Assembly: GCA_020831625.1 (NCBI GenBank) | Contig: JAFIGD010000012.1 | Location: forward strand, 1-64,000 | Direction of reading: 5' to 3' | Length of the DNA: 64,000 bases | DNA from: Verrucomicrobiota bacterium | GTDB taxonomy: Bacteria; Verrucomicrobiota; Kiritimatiellia; SS1-B-03-39; UBA6053 | Shown here: piece by piece, positions 53,701 through 61,350 of the stretch | Layout: each line of letters opens with the position of its first letter | How positions within the stretch are numbered: position 1 is the stretch's first letter | The notes under the pieces: generated by a model | Databases searched by the model: none | The model's input: the letters and a program-made list of their open reading frames with translations, nothing else | What the model was told of the DNA's origin: nothing | Position numbers and translations under genes: made by a program

Positions 53701-55914
53701 AGCGGCACCCCCGGTGTTAATGACCAGGGGGGGCATTCGGTGCAGTTGGTTGCTTCGGACGGTGACAGCGAAGCCACGCAGGACTTCGGGATCACCGTCT
53801 GGCCGGAAGGCACCGTGCCGGGGATGCCGGAAATTGTACTTCTGCCGCAGGGTGATATTGAACCGACTACCGCTGACCTCAACGCCGATTTGCTGAAGGG
53901 TGAAGAACCGGTTACGGTAAAAGTTTGGTATGGCCCGAGCGATGGCGGCAGCGATGCCGGTGCCTGGGCGGAGGAATTGGATCTGGGAGATCAGTCTGTC
54001 GGGGAGATTGCCGCAACCTTAACTGGCTTGACGGAGGAATCGACTTACTACTACCGCTTCGTGGCGACCAACAACGTGGGCGAAGCGCAGACGGCGACCG
54101 ATAGCTTTACTACCCCGATCGACCTCAGTGGCATCGAGCCGCAAATTACCCTGATCCGTCCGACCGTGGAATGCGTCCGCATCCCCGAAGGGGTCGGACT
54201 GGTGCTCGAGACCGAAGTCACGGAAACCGGCGGCGAAAGTGGTCAGTTGACCTTGCTCTGGGAGCATACGGCGGGCGCCGGGAACGTCAGTTGGGAAACC
54301 ACCGATACGCCGGAAACGGTGGCTTGGTTCAGTGCGCAGGGCGAATACACCCTCCGCCTGACCGCCGATAACGGCGTAAATAGTGAGGTGCTGGAGATTA
54401 GCGTCGAAGTGGTTGATCCGGCTCTGGTGAGCAGTGGAGACGCCGGAACGCCTACTGAGGAACTCCTGCTGCTGGTGGACTTTAACCATCAAACTTCGAT
54501 CGGAGGGTACTCGCCTCCAAGCAGCGGCGCCGCGCCCCGGAATCCGAACCCGGACGGTAACGGTCACTATTGGAACACCATTCACCGCAACGTGATTGGG
54601 AACAATTCAACCTCAGAGAACCTGCAAACAAGTGACGGCGGCGGCTCAAGTATCAGCCTCTTCATGAGCAGCGGGATTGGAAATCCAACCACGGACGGGC
54701 AGTGGACGGGCGCGGACCCGGCCAGACCGGTTCTGCCTGCGTGGGTGCCCTCTGATGTTCCCAATAGCCAGAATCCGCTGGATGACCGGGCCAACATCAG
54801 TAACAGCAACGGCATTTTCCGGCTCAGTGGATTGCCCGAACTGGCTCCGGGAGAAACGTTCCGCCTTGAGCTGGTCTCCGCAACCACCTTTACCGGGGCG
54901 GGCGCGAATGATCCCGGCCTCTTCAATCTGGAGGCCGCCAATTCGACCGGCGGGAACCGTGCGGGGAATGATGTGGACAGTATTGTGCCCCGCAACGGGT
55001 TGGACGGTGTCCCGTTGGTGTGGCATGAAAACAGCGGCTCGAATCCGGACCGCTTCGGGTTCGCCTTTAACAGCCGGACCGATGCGGACATGGGCGGGAA
55101 TATCCCCAATCAGGGCTGGATCGTCTGGGACCATGTGCTGGCCGACAGCGGGGAGATTTCGATTCACGCCAGCGCCCAGGGCGGCGATGCGCGGGCACCG
55201 GTGAATGCCCTGGCGGTTTATATCGTCTCGGAGGACCATCAAAACATCGGACCGCTGGTGAACGCCGGAGAGGCGCAAACCGTGAATGCCGGGGAGGAAG
55301 TGACCCTGAACGGAACGGTACAGGACGACGGCCTGCCGGAGGATCCGGGCACGGTCACGACCGAATGGATCCAGCTCTCGGGTCCGGAAACGGTGACCCT
55401 GAGCGGCCCGTCCGGGTTGTCGCCAAACTTCACGCCGACCGGGGCGGGTGAGTATTCGTTCCGTCTGATCGCCTTTGACGGGGAGGTGGCCACCGCGGAT
55501 GAGGTCACGGTCACGGTGGAGGACGAGCCGTTGACGCCGTTCGAAGAATGGCTGGCGGAGAATGAGCTGGATCATCTGGATCCGGACGCGGCGACGGTGA
55601 TCAAAGGCGGCCGCGAGGTGAGTTTGCGGGAGGCCTATTTGCTGGGCGACGATCCCGGCGATCCCGACGATGTGCTGCACATCAGTGAAATGACCCCTCA
55701 GCCCGACGGCGAAACCCTTCGTCTTTATTTCCCCGGGTTGGCGAACCGGGTGTACCGGGTGGAATATACCCACGATTTAAGCGCCGGAACCTGGACCCTG
55801 GAGCCGGCCGTGTTTGAGGGCGGCGGCGAAACGCTGTCCCTTGATGTGCCCCTGCCGTCGGGCGACGACGCCCCGCAACGGTTCTACCGCATCCGGGTCG
55901 GTTTCCCCGAGTAA
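44707..55914 (+). CDS. Giant subtilisin-like (S8) multidomain surface protein, 3735 aa
   Basis: A signal anchor (ISILMFLTLALAALLFF) and a long leader precede an S8 protease with D313 (GVIDTGVNYNHPDL), H361 (DDQGHGTHVAG), oxyanion N453 (AAAGNS) and S522 (FNGTSMAAPHVAG). Next come an Ig-like domain, fourteen 35-45-residue repeats of the VAVGDGGTILxSxDGxxW type (about 930-1490), a CHB_HEX_C-type domain (IFYTLDGSEPTPSS), and several Ig-like domains (YQWRKDGxxIxGA). A DUF2341 domain (about 2185-2290), a LamG domain (AEYLSMNDPHSFGTYE at its end), PKD/cadherin-like modules and further sandwich domains follow. The last 150 residues are a C-terminal domain of the type that ends many verrucomicrobial surface proteins. 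Active by motif; substrate unknown. Its end overlaps the convergent regulator by 31 bases. Confidence 0.9.
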   Translation: MRKPISILMFLTLALAALLFFITGDPASAPGPGESVTLPAVGQSVDADAGAPQADAAGPAEPRAEEAAVGPEAAEKPAEQSARRAEDLMPGYIQAVGRRRAELPLVTHRHADADRPLPAHAKWPTGATRSVSWSEPGPDGEMRRVTVVQPSDLPYPVRVEEMLHHDPRNLERLREMPDAVEPRHVELLAEEIADAVMVRLGEGKTEADLRAAAARIGAEPARVLSHRLSAYRIQLPEITPDGAPEAVLALADIGVETGSLRTVETDSIVRKMDLVPNDPQFQDGTLWGMNNIKGPGGWAIQNTAEDVIIGVIDTGVNYNHPDLGDNMWINPSPGSYPGISGDIHGINAITMSGDPMDDQGHGTHVAGTVAAVGNNGVGVVGVAWEAQIMGLKFLSAQGGGAIGDAITCLDYAIEMGAHLTNNSWGGGPPNQTLFELIQDARDADQLFIAAAGNSANNNDISPIYPATYPVDNVIAVSAINTVENLASFSTFGPSTVLLGAPGTQVHSTYHESPWYQSFNGTSMAAPHVAGAAALILQHHNFETYDVVKARLTESARQIPGLQGRVITEGTLDLPAALSVEEDGNMAVRLTVRGQQSSSFVFAGEDAVLSLSLTDLLPVSDATITASADPAGPQGASITFAADPAAPGVYTADYTLPTFAGGEETEMVVSLNISAPGKNTYTDNVVVDIQTRPENRFLASALELDAANPGSVTINNTFAEKEPGERERINFLRFRRSLWYTWTPESVASVEINTLGSLTNAGSDMDTVLAVYTSPVSDPGMGDLVEVVTNADISGENRLSRVTFDVLEPGTTYWIQTGDAYRAGDLQLNVIPVFEAPIVTQEPPASVTVFEGLPLRLNAFLAGADSFQWLKDGQPLSEGGRFSGTQTPNLVVDPAIASDAGSYQLRATNQNGSQTTPAAVVTVQTPTGLSSWTRQDPQPTGNDLGGIAHGAGRKVTVGSQGTLLVRSDGAAEWERVSTGTDARLNDVLFHAGQGFIAVGDGGTILVSSDGGSWTTAASGTGQALRAVATNGSKYVAVGGDYLEGIVLESADGQTWTDRTPAGLESVLYSVVWAGTRFVAVGGHWRTDTGIVMDSGDGISWTEHSLNDVPTLHGVSHDGGTLVAVGGDWLEPVILLNTGATSWDEAMVPSEETLYGVGQAGTLWLAFGERGTLLSSADGLNWTSLDSGTDFALRGAVWDGTDFTLVGDGGVILESGDGAVWTLQNPGTRVSLEDIDGGGLGLMTVGEKGAARFSADGLNWQDASFTPGQRFLGVATNGSVFVKVGQGGDILSSSNNGDSWTSRFSKENRALEAVTRGNVFVAVGSGGTIVSSSNGTSWTERTSPTSLRLRAVAYNGSEWRAVGQDGVILGSGNGSSWQMVHSGLGTTLRGITHNGDDWIAVGDGGAIWLSVDGNDWNQISPPANRTLHAVTSGGGTTFAVGSGGTLLTSADGLVWEKRNTRVSANLLGAAYNDGLLVAVGGMGTVLTSVALDTVATPEISPDSVGNEASVVVTLTTATEGADIFYTLDGSEPTPSSTPYINPFTLTNPTPVKARAFKEGMEASGLAERTYFLQGAPFILEPAKDLALAVGGSGNLMPVISGDEPMTFRWETSADPAGPWTAVPGGDSGILSFTNAQSGDAGHYRLLVENAVDELVSDPVRVWVWEVPAITTQPQDVTVGSGSPVTLTVEASGGGPLSYQWRKDGEPISGATGASYTLSSASLTASGVYSVEVSSPVGSVVSDNATLTVGIPPRFLTQPQPLTRAAGDSAALSVSLSGSEPMTVEWQFQAGGSGDFISLGVTTPTLTLNDASGADSGNYRVVASNAYGSRTSEEAVLTVLEVPTITAQPSDTSIILSQSGGFSVGVSGAEPFSYQWLKNGNVVPGGTGSTLAFASVQAEDGAGYSVLVSNEVGAVQSASATLTVLFPAVITGQPTEQDVEIGQNGTFTVTAAGTDLTYQWQENLEGSWTDLTGEESPQLVLSAVTKEDDDGRQFRVIVDNAYGDPAISSVAALNVLEAPSIVADPQSQSIVLGQSVTFEVEVDGDEPLSYRWRRNGSNISGATSSTYTINSVTANRDGDVYTVRVTNPVGEVISAGAALTILYPPTILNQPNSQVAAVGDTVTFSVLADGDPTLLYQWRKDGADIDGANGASLTLEDVDTGDAADYSVEVTNDYGNATSSNATLTVRESLDFVHAVRITFDGYTDSEVLTNFPVPVKLNNGILGFDYDGFVSEEGGDLRFWTSDLQPLVYEIEQWDTDGDSYVWVRLPELAQGTFIYASWGDAEANPVPNSPEYTWTGDFLAAWHLHTDPENTPDSANLVSDNSGSLDTTQTSVNPALVPGVIGPGFEIRNNSTHRVLISNDSHLAERDQATFSFWYRRDITGGPNGEIFAHARSGINRRIGYYWGGSDYDDGIAFYPRVASGTVNSPDLYSGTLSVGQWYHVAVTQDRSGNNADFRLYIDGVEVDTALNRSLNSSDRWILEPNRLIGGSFPDSTPNATLDEMRMASTVRSPAWIRAEYLSMNDPHSFGTYEPATVIPNTPIITMVTPAADTVRIPGDVGMLLEAEVTEPVEESGALAYTWTALTGPGPVAFSDPNGLSTAAAFSGLGEYILRLDVTNTEDSSLNAEKLLTVIVTDEEFSGGGGSSEWSGAALGLEGGGFSFEGGEMVLEAQNENGSLGSDGINGDLDIAYFVSVPVTGDGVLTARLTQNGATSGISNIWSSMVGLMILDDPEETNTAKFASTLAQQRSTGINDFQTFTRSSPSQSGGLRQLRTYETGTGPVRLRIQRTGNTIQSFVENTGGTWQELYTATMTGLSEEVHVGFYLTSWAQDHTATFDQIELDFAGEAADNIGPWVFAGADAFGVRDEAITLYGEMEDDGLPDPPGEVTLAWAQLSGPETVSLSDPSALQPAFTASVNGEYRFRLAANDGEVTTFADVTIDVQGSNPVAFTSEPVVNAVVGEAYSYTATFTGGDEATLNFNAPGLPDWLVLSQGSDGREWILSGTPGVNDQGGHSVQLVASDGDSEATQDFGITVWPEGTVPGMPEIVLLPQGDIEPTTADLNADLLKGEEPVTVKVWYGPSDGGSDAGAWAEELDLGDQSVGEIAATLTGLTEESTYYYRFVATNNVGEAQTATDSFTTPIDLSGIEPQITLIRPTVECVRIPEGVGLVLETEVTETGGESGQLTLLWEHTAGAGNVSWETTDTPETVAWFSAQGEYTLRLTADNGVNSEVLEISVEVVDPALVSSGDAGTPTEELLLLVDFNHQTSIGGYSPPSSGAAPRNPNPDGNGHYWNTIHRNVIGNNSTSENLQTSDGGGSSISLFMSSGIGNPTTDGQWTGADPARPVLPAWVPSDVPNSQNPLDDRANISNSNGIFRLSGLPELAPGETFRLELVSATTFTGAGANDPGLFNLEAANSTGGNRAGNDVDSIVPRNGLDGVPLVWHENSGSNPDRFGFAFNSRTDADMGGNIPNQGWIVWDHVLADSGEISIHASAQGGDARAPVNALAVYIVSEDHQNIGPLVNAGEAQTVNAGEEVTLNGTVQDDGLPEDPGTVTTEWIQLSGPETVTLSGPSGLSPNFTPTGAGEYSFRLIAFDGEVATADEVTVTVEDEPLTPFEEWLAENELDHLDPDAATVIKGGREVSLREAYLLGDDPGDPDDVLHISEMTPQPDGETLRLYFPGLANRVYRVEYTHDLSAGTWTLEPAVFEGGGETLSLDVPLPSGDDAPQRFYRIRVGFPE

Positions 55915-57107
55915 GCGTCGGGTCGGTCAACGGACTGGACTTCCCGCCGATAATCCCGGGGTTGCCGTCCGCTCCAGTTGCGGAAAGCCCCGGAGAAAGC
56001 GCCTTGATTGGTGAAGCCGGATTCGGCGGCCACTTGCTGGATGCTGCGTTCGGGGTGCGCCCGGAGGATTTGCGCGGCGCGCTCCATGCGGAGATTCAGC
56101 AGGAAGGTGCGGGCGCTCTCGTTGAGTTCCTCGCGGAAGAGGCGGTTGAGGCTGCGTGAGGACATGTTCAGGCAGGCGGCGAATTCTTCGACACTGGGGG
56201 GGAATCCCGACTGGATCCGCTGCCAGGCCCAGCGAATGCCCAGAGCCAGCACCGGGTGACCGCAGGCGGGTCCGGCGGTCGAGGCTTTGGCGATGACGCC
56301 CTCGGGGGGAAAGAAACGGCACAGATCCGTGACCGGTCCTCGTTGGGTTTCGGGCTGTATGAACCATTCCATGGCGGCCCGGCCCTTGGCGGCATTTGCG
56401 GTCTGTACGCAGGAAATGGACCGCCGCGCGCCGGGGAGCCAGCGGTAAGCGACAGGCAGATCGCCCGCGAGGAGGCCGGTGGTGTGCACCCGTTCCGGGA
56501 AGTAGCGGTACAGGCAATGCTCCACATGCTGGGCGATGGGATGGTCGATTGCGAAAATGCCGGCGTCGGGCTGAAGGGATTCCAGATACGGCGCCAGACA
56601 TTCCGCCATCGCGTCCATGTATGCCTGCGGGTTCCAGCGGTTGTCCGGCGCCCAGTCCTTGAGGGCGGGAAGGCCGATCGATCGATAAACAATCTTTTGA
56701 TTGCGCACGGTTTCGGAAAATCCCTGTATACGTTCAGTGGAAAAGTGCTGGCCATGAATTCCGATGGTCAAATATTCACTGTATCCGTTCCGCAGCAGGT
56801 GCTTCGCGGCAATTCGGCCCACTTCCACGTCATCATTCAGCAGGTTTCCACATTCCGGAAGCGGACCCCGGGCGTTGCTGAGATTGATGACCGGAAAGGC
56901 CTCGGGAAATTCAAACCCTTTCCAAACCCAGCAGATCATCCCCAAACAGGAGCGGGCGTCCAGATGGCGGTGGAGCCGGTTCAGCTCCTCGATGGCATGG
57001 GGCCATTCTCCCCGGTCCGCCGCCCCGCACAGTCCGCGCCAAATCTCCACATGGCTCACCATCTGTCGATCCACAACCGCCACAAGATAAGGGATATTTT
57101 GGTTCAT
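55884..57107 (-). CDS. XylR-type AraC-family transcription regulator
   Basis: A 407-residue activator. The N-terminal 290 residues are a periplasmic-binding-like sensor (NDDVEVGRIAAKHLLRNG, GIHGQHFSTERIQGFSE, DAGIFAIDHPIAQHVE). The C-terminal 110 residues are the two AraC helix-turn-helices (NMSSRSLNRLFREELNESAR and SIQQVAAESGFTNQGAFSGA). The ATG at 57107 (MNQNIP) is chosen; the longer open frame upstream adds 64 residues of AT-rich, hydrophobic leader. It is divergent from the first PEP-CTERM gene, so it may control that gene or the giant protease. The family usually senses sugars. Confidence 0.85.
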   Translation of the reverse strand: MNQNIPYLVAVVDRQMVSHVEIWRGLCGAADRGEWPHAIEELNRLHRHLDARSCLGMICWVWKGFEFPEAFPVINLSNARGPLPECGNLLNDDVEVGRIAAKHLLRNGYSEYLTIGIHGQHFSTERIQGFSETVRNQKIVYRSIGLPALKDWAPDNRWNPQAYMDAMAECLAPYLESLQPDAGIFAIDHPIAQHVEHCLYRYFPERVHTTGLLAGDLPVAYRWLPGARRSISCVQTANAAKGRAAMEWFIQPETQRGPVTDLCRFFPPEGVIAKASTAGPACGHPVLALGIRWAWQRIQSGFPPSVEEFAACLNMSSRSLNRLFREELNESARTFLLNLRMERAAQILRAHPERSIQQVAAESGFTNQGAFSGAFRNWSGRQPRDYRREVQSVDRPDAYSGKPTRMR

Positions 57108-57370
57108 TGGGTGAATTAAGCAAATCATGTGGCGGAAAAACAGAAAAAAGAGATGGAGGGGTGTGAACGGCCGCGGTTTTTTTAGCGAACAGCGGATGAA
57201 ATGGGCGGTTTTCAGGCTGAAAGTGAAGGTTTCACCATTAAAATATAATAAAATGCATATTTTGTCTGAAAATATGAAATAAATTGCTGTTAATAGCATA
57301 TACGGGAATGGGGGAATAGAGTATATTTATCATAGCAGCAATCTTGTCTCCATCTGGAAAAGGAAGAATC
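57108..57370. promoter_or_regulatory. Divergent control region with AAAATGCATAT motif
   Basis: About 260 bases of AT-rich DNA separate the XylR-type regulator from the first PEP-CTERM gene. It holds an 11-base motif AAAATGCATAT at 57250-57260 and small inverted repeats, such as TGCT/AGCA in a 14-base frame near 57295. The same 11 bases occur at 58362-58372, before the second PEP-CTERM gene. This may be an operator; no clear -35/-10 pair is claimed. Confidence 0.35.
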
Positions 57371-58132
57371 ATGAACACACTCAGCAAAGTCTTATTCGCC
57401 ATCGGTCTCGGTTTCACCCTGACCGCTCAGTCCGCTCCGATTATCATCAACAACGCAAACGGGGATGACAACACCTTTAATCTTGAGTTCTCCACCGAAG
57501 GCACCGTTTATCGGGCGGATTTTGAGGATTTGCCGCGATCAGACGCTTATAGATCAAACGTAAATTTTTCGCAAAACGCTTATCGAGCGAGTCGAACCGG
57601 GTTCAGAGATTTTCAAGATAATACAAACACACGCACAGATAGAACAGGATTTTTCTACCTCGTGAATGACCTTATCACTGAAGATTATGACGCTCCCGGC
57701 AGTAACATAGCTTTGGGCTTTTTAAATCAAACAGAATGGTTTGGACTGCATGTGACAAACACGTCCGGTTCAACCATCGCCGGCTTTGAGTTGGATTTCA
57801 CCGCTGTTCTGAGAGATCAAAACGCAGCTCAAGTCTACAGTTTTGAATATTCGATTGATGGTGGAACGTTCACGCAATTTTCCGACCTCAATTTTGGTGG
57901 CACAAATACAACTGAAAATAATCCACTGACTCTCTCTGCGACTCTTCCCAATTCGAGCTTAGCGGATGGTGAATCCCTTTTCATTCGTTGGAATAATAAT
58001 CGAACATCATCTAATGATGGTGTAGCTGGTTTTGACGAAATCAACCTCACCGTCATCCCCGAACCCGGGACGCTGGCGATGATCGGGATTGCGGCATTGG
58101 CGGGGCTGATCGGTTTCCGCCGCCGCCGGTAG
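57371..58132 (+). CDS. PEP-CTERM sorted extracellular protein (first)
   Basis: The 253-residue protein begins with a signal peptide (LSKVLFAIGLGFTLTAQSAP) and ends with the sorting signal VIPEPGTLAMIGIAALAGLI followed by GFRRRR. This has the PEP motif, a hydrophobic helix and a basic cluster, and is recognised by an exosortase that anchors or releases the protein at the outer surface, usually with exopolysaccharide. The middle is beta-rich with no named domain (IAGFELDFTAVLRDQNAAQV). GGAAG lies before the ATG at 57371; an upstream start would add nine residues. No exosortase is in the window. Its coding region is poorer in GC than the genes around it. Confidence 0.85.
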   Translation: MNTLSKVLFAIGLGFTLTAQSAPIIINNANGDDNTFNLEFSTEGTVYRADFEDLPRSDAYRSNVNFSQNAYRASRTGFRDFQDNTNTRTDRTGFFYLVNDLITEDYDAPGSNIALGFLNQTEWFGLHVTNTSGSTIAGFELDFTAVLRDQNAAQVYSFEYSIDGGTFTQFSDLNFGGTNTTENNPLTLSATLPNSSLADGESLFIRWNNNRTSSNDGVAGFDEINLTVIPEPGTLAMIGIAALAGLIGFRRRR

Positions 58133-58190
58133 GACGATGTGACGGGAAAAATGAAGGGGGCGGCGGTTTGATTGGCCGTCGCGTCCCGGG

Positions 58191-58225
58191 TTGAGGCGGG
58201 GAACCCTTTGGGCTCCCCGCCTCAA
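58191..58225 (+). terminator. Strong hairpin after the first PEP-CTERM gene
   Basis: TTGAGGCGGGGA pairs with TCCCCGCCTCAA, with an inner ACCC/GGG(C) part, giving about 15 paired bases around a short loop. The T run after it is broken (GTCGTTTCTG), so termination efficiency is uncertain. Confidence 0.5.
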
Positions 58226-58428
58226 GTCGTTTCTGACTTCTTCCGGCAAGAGCCATTTGATGAATCGATTGTAGGCGTGTTATTTTGCATGGAATGTTAA
58301 TATTTAATCAAAAATCATTCTTAAAGCGGTTTATGGCGAAAAAACCGGAAAATGACGCCGAAAAATGCATATACTTAAACCGGCGCGGGGTGTAGTGTTT
58401 TAAAATGATCTTTAATGAGGTGAAAAAT

Positions 58429-59421
58429 ATGAAAATCTTGATTAAATCCACACTGTTTTCTGCAATGACGCTCCCGATGTTGGTGTTTGGTCAATTATTT
58501 TGGAATCCGAACGTCGATGAGTACGACACGGTTGGCGGTAACGGCAATTGGAATGATGCGGGGGTTTGGTGGGACGGCACGTCGAATGTGACCGCCGGTA
58601 CCGATCCCGGGCAGGAGGTGATTTATGAAGGAAGCGGCAGTGTGGGGGGCAGCACATTCCAGCCGCAACGTCTCGAATTTCAAAATCTTACCGGTGATTA
58701 TAATATCAATCATGGTCTGGAATTGAGGTTGTCCGGGTCACATGCTGTCCATGTGAAGGACGGAAATTTTGATGTTTATATTCAAAGCTTGGGGATGCAG
58801 GCGGGTACGGGCGCGAATCGTTCTGTCCGGAATGACGGCACGGGAACCGTCACGGTGAATTCAACCTTGAGGCGTTTTGGGGGCGGCACCACAAATTTGA
58901 CGTTTCTGGGTGACGGTGACTTTCAGATAAACGGTGCCGGCGCGATGGGCGGTGAATTAATCAAAAATGACAGCGGCCATTTGACTGTAAACGGAAACAT
59001 GAACAGTTTTTCAAACGGGATTGTGTTGAACGGAGGCAGCCTTTGGATGGATAATTCTGCGACATCGTTTCTTTGGAACAGCGGGGAAATTCATGCGGAT
59101 CTTGACGAAAGCGGATTTAGTTCCAACACGATTGACCTGTCCGGGGATTTCACCCGGGGCGCCGGAAGTGATTTCACTTTTGATTTCAGGGGCTTCAACG
59201 CAACACAGGAAGCAACCTATCTCCTGATGAATTTTGCGGACACAACATTTGCCAACTCGGATTTTTCCGCTGCAAACATCACCTATGATTCGGGGCTGTC
59301 CGGTCAGTTTAATGTGACCGGGACGAGTTTGGAGTTTTCGGTGATTCCTGAACCCGGCACGCTGGCGCTGATCGGCTTTGCGGGGCTGCTGGGGTGGATG
59401 CGGCTGCGCCGCCGTCGGTAA
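58429..59421 (+). CDS. PEP-CTERM sorted beta-helix-like protein (second)
   Basis: A 330-residue exported protein with a signal peptide (MKILIKSTLFSAMTLPMLVF) and the C-terminal signal VIPEPGTLALIGFAGLLGWM then RLRRRR. The body carries autotransporter-type repeats rich in Asn, Gly and Thr (VKDGNFDVYIQS, NDGTGTVTVNSTL, KNDSGHLTVNGNMN), expected to form a parallel beta-helix. GAGGTG lies 7 bases before the ATG at 58429. It shares its sorting signal and the upstream 11-base motif (58362-58372) with the first PEP-CTERM gene, so both probably belong to one regulon. Confidence 0.85.
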   Translation: MKILIKSTLFSAMTLPMLVFGQLFWNPNVDEYDTVGGNGNWNDAGVWWDGTSNVTAGTDPGQEVIYEGSGSVGGSTFQPQRLEFQNLTGDYNINHGLELRLSGSHAVHVKDGNFDVYIQSLGMQAGTGANRSVRNDGTGTVTVNSTLRRFGGGTTNLTFLGDGDFQINGAGAMGGELIKNDSGHLTVNGNMNSFSNGIVLNGGSLWMDNSATSFLWNSGEIHADLDESGFSSNTIDLSGDFTRGAGSDFTFDFRGFNATQEATYLLMNFADTTFANSDFSAANITYDSGLSGQFNVTGTSLEFSVIPEPGTLALIGFAGLLGWMRLRRRR

Positions 59422-59534
59422 GTCGCGGCGTGGGATGACGGAAAATCCTTCCTGAAAAGAATTGCGGAACGGGCCAGGCTTGGGCAAGGTCCGGGTATGA
59501 CATTCAGGCGATTCTTGAAAGGGAGGCGAACACG

Positions 59535-60449
59535 ATGACGGATCCGGAACCGGTTTCGGGGGCCAGGGCGTACTGGCGTTTATTGCGGCCGTATCAGTGG
59601 TCGAAAAACCTGTTGATCTTCCTTCCGCCGCTTTTGGCGCATGAGGTGACTGGCGCGGAGAAGCTTCCACACCTCGTTTGGGCGTTCATTTGTTTCTCGC
59701 TGGCGGCCTCGGCGGTGTATGTGCTGAATGATTTTGTGGATGTGGAGGCGGACCGGCGGCATCCCCGGAAGCGGTTCCGGCCTTTGGCGTCGGGCGCGGT
59801 TCCAAGGGGGTATGCGGTACCGCTTTCCCTTGCGCTGGCGGGCGCGACCCTGGCGGCCGGGGCGTTTTTATTGCCGTATCCGTTTCTTTGGGTGCTGGCG
59901 GGGTATCTGGCGGCGAATGTGGCGTACACGTTTTGGTGCAAGCACCAGCCGGTGCTGGATGTGGTGGTGCTGACACAGATGTATGTGATTCGGATCGTCG
60001 CGGGCGGCGTGGCGGCGGGGGTGGAGGTGACGGACTGGCTGCTGGGTTTCAGTCTGTTCCAGTTTTTGTCGCTCGCCTTCGCCAAACGCTATGCGGAGTT
60101 GCTGGAGGCGCGGGCGTCGGGCGGCGCGGAAGGGGATTTGATCCGGGGCTATCGCCTGGGCGATTTGGCGGTGGTGCGGATTCTGGGGGTGAGTTCGGGG
60201 ATGCTGGCGGCGCTGGTGATGGCGCTGTACATCCGGAGTCCGGATGTGCTGCGGCTGTATACCGAGCCCAAACTGCTGTGGCTGGTGTGCTCGGCCCTCA
60301 TTTTTTGGACGGGGCGCCTGTGGCTGCTGGCCGACCGGGGTGAAATGTCAGATGATCCGGTGGCGTTCGCGCTGCGGGACCGCGCGAGTTACTGGACGGG
60401 CCTGTTTCTGGCGGCGGTGGTGTTGGCCGCGAAACAACTGTCGTTATGA
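59535..60449 (+). CDS. UbiA-family prenyltransferase (DPPR-synthase-like)
   Basis: A 304-residue polytopic membrane enzyme with about eight helices. The first aspartate-rich motif is NDFVDVEADRRHP followed by RPLASGAV, typical of the family group that transfers phosphoribosyl onto a polyprenyl phosphate (decaprenyl-phosphate phosphoribosyltransferase). The second motif region FAKRYAEL is like that group too. Possible products are lipid-linked arabinose precursors or another polyprenyl intermediate; quinone prenylation is less likely on these motifs. GGAGG sits 8 bases before the ATG. It lies after the PEP-CTERM genes and ends 3 bases from the convergent phosphoesterase. Confidence 0.78.
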   Translation: MTDPEPVSGARAYWRLLRPYQWSKNLLIFLPPLLAHEVTGAEKLPHLVWAFICFSLAASAVYVLNDFVDVEADRRHPRKRFRPLASGAVPRGYAVPLSLALAGATLAAGAFLLPYPFLWVLAGYLAANVAYTFWCKHQPVLDVVVLTQMYVIRIVAGGVAAGVEVTDWLLGFSLFQFLSLAFAKRYAELLEARASGGAEGDLIRGYRLGDLAVVRILGVSSGMLAALVMALYIRSPDVLRLYTEPKLLWLVCSALIFWTGRLWLLADRGEMSDDPVAFALRDRASYWTGLFLAAVVLAAKQLSL

Positions 60450-60452
60450 GTG

Positions 60453-61241
60453 TCAATCCCCCACGGCGATGCGTTGCAGATCAAAGGGACGCATGTTGGC
60501 CTGGCGGAAGCGTTCCTGCGCCCAGGCGATGTCGTATTCGACGCGGCGATGGACAATCGAGCGGTCGGCCGGATTATAGAGGCAGTAGGCGGCGCGGGGA
60601 TCGGAATCGCGGGGCTGACCGACGCTGCCGACGTTAATGCTGTATTGTTTGTCGGCATGCATGAGGTAGGGCGTTTCGTCGGGGTGGATGCCGTGTACCT
60701 CTTTTCCGTTTTTTTCCCAAATCACCGGCACGTGGGTGTGGCCGTGGAAGCAGAGATCCGCGGGCTGGTTCCGGAAACAGTATTCCGCGTCTTCGAAATC
60801 CTGAATGTAGTGGAAGGTTGCGGGCTGGTAGTAAGTGGAGTGCACAATGCAAAAGTCATCAATTTCACCGTCCAGCGGGCGGGCGCTGACCCAGTTGATG
60901 TCGTCTTTGCTGAGTTCTTTCAGGGCCAGCCGCAGGGAGGGTGTCAGTTCGGTGCCGACATCATTGAGGGTGCGCCAGGCGAGCATAAGCATCATGAGCT
61001 CGTGATTGCCGAGCACGGTTTCCTTGCAGATTTCTCGGATGCGTTGCACACAGGCCCCGGGAGACGGCCCGTACCCGACCACATCACCCAGGCAAAACAC
61101 CCGGGCGACCGGGAAATCCTCCATGTCCTCGAGCACAGCCTCCAACGCATCCAGATTTCCGTGGATGTCGCTCAGAAACGCGGTGAGTCCTTCGGAGGAA
61201 TCAGACGGGGGGGCCTCGGAGGAGGGGGCTCCTGTATGCAT
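60453..61241 (-). CDS. Calcineurin-like metallophosphoesterase (YfcE/MJ0936-like)
   Basis: A 262-residue enzyme with all metal-binding motifs: SDIHGNLDALEAV, GDVVGYGPSPGACV, GNHE, HSTY and GHTHVPVI, followed by NVGSVGQPRD. These form a di-metal centre that hydrolyses phosphomonoesters, phosphodiesters or nucleotides; substrates of this subfamily are mostly unknown. The first 18 residues are a Ser/Pro-rich extension. It is divergent from the NtrC-like gene and convergent with the UbiA gene. Confidence 0.82.
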   Translation of the reverse strand: MHTGAPSSEAPPSDSSEGLTAFLSDIHGNLDALEAVLEDMEDFPVARVFCLGDVVGYGPSPGACVQRIREICKETVLGNHELMMLMLAWRTLNDVGTELTPSLRLALKELSKDDINWVSARPLDGEIDDFCIVHSTYYQPATFHYIQDFEDAEYCFRNQPADLCFHGHTHVPVIWEKNGKEVHGIHPDETPYLMHADKQYSINVGSVGQPRDSDPRAAYCLYNPADRSIVHRRVEYDIAWAQERFRQANMRPFDLQRIAVGD

Positions 61242-61350
61242 GATCAGGAATTAGCACTTTGTGGGTTTATTGTAAAGGTGAGAAAAAGCTGGAAAACGGT
61301 CAGAGGATTCGTCATAACAAATTAAAGATTTTTCGAAAACAGGAAACACT

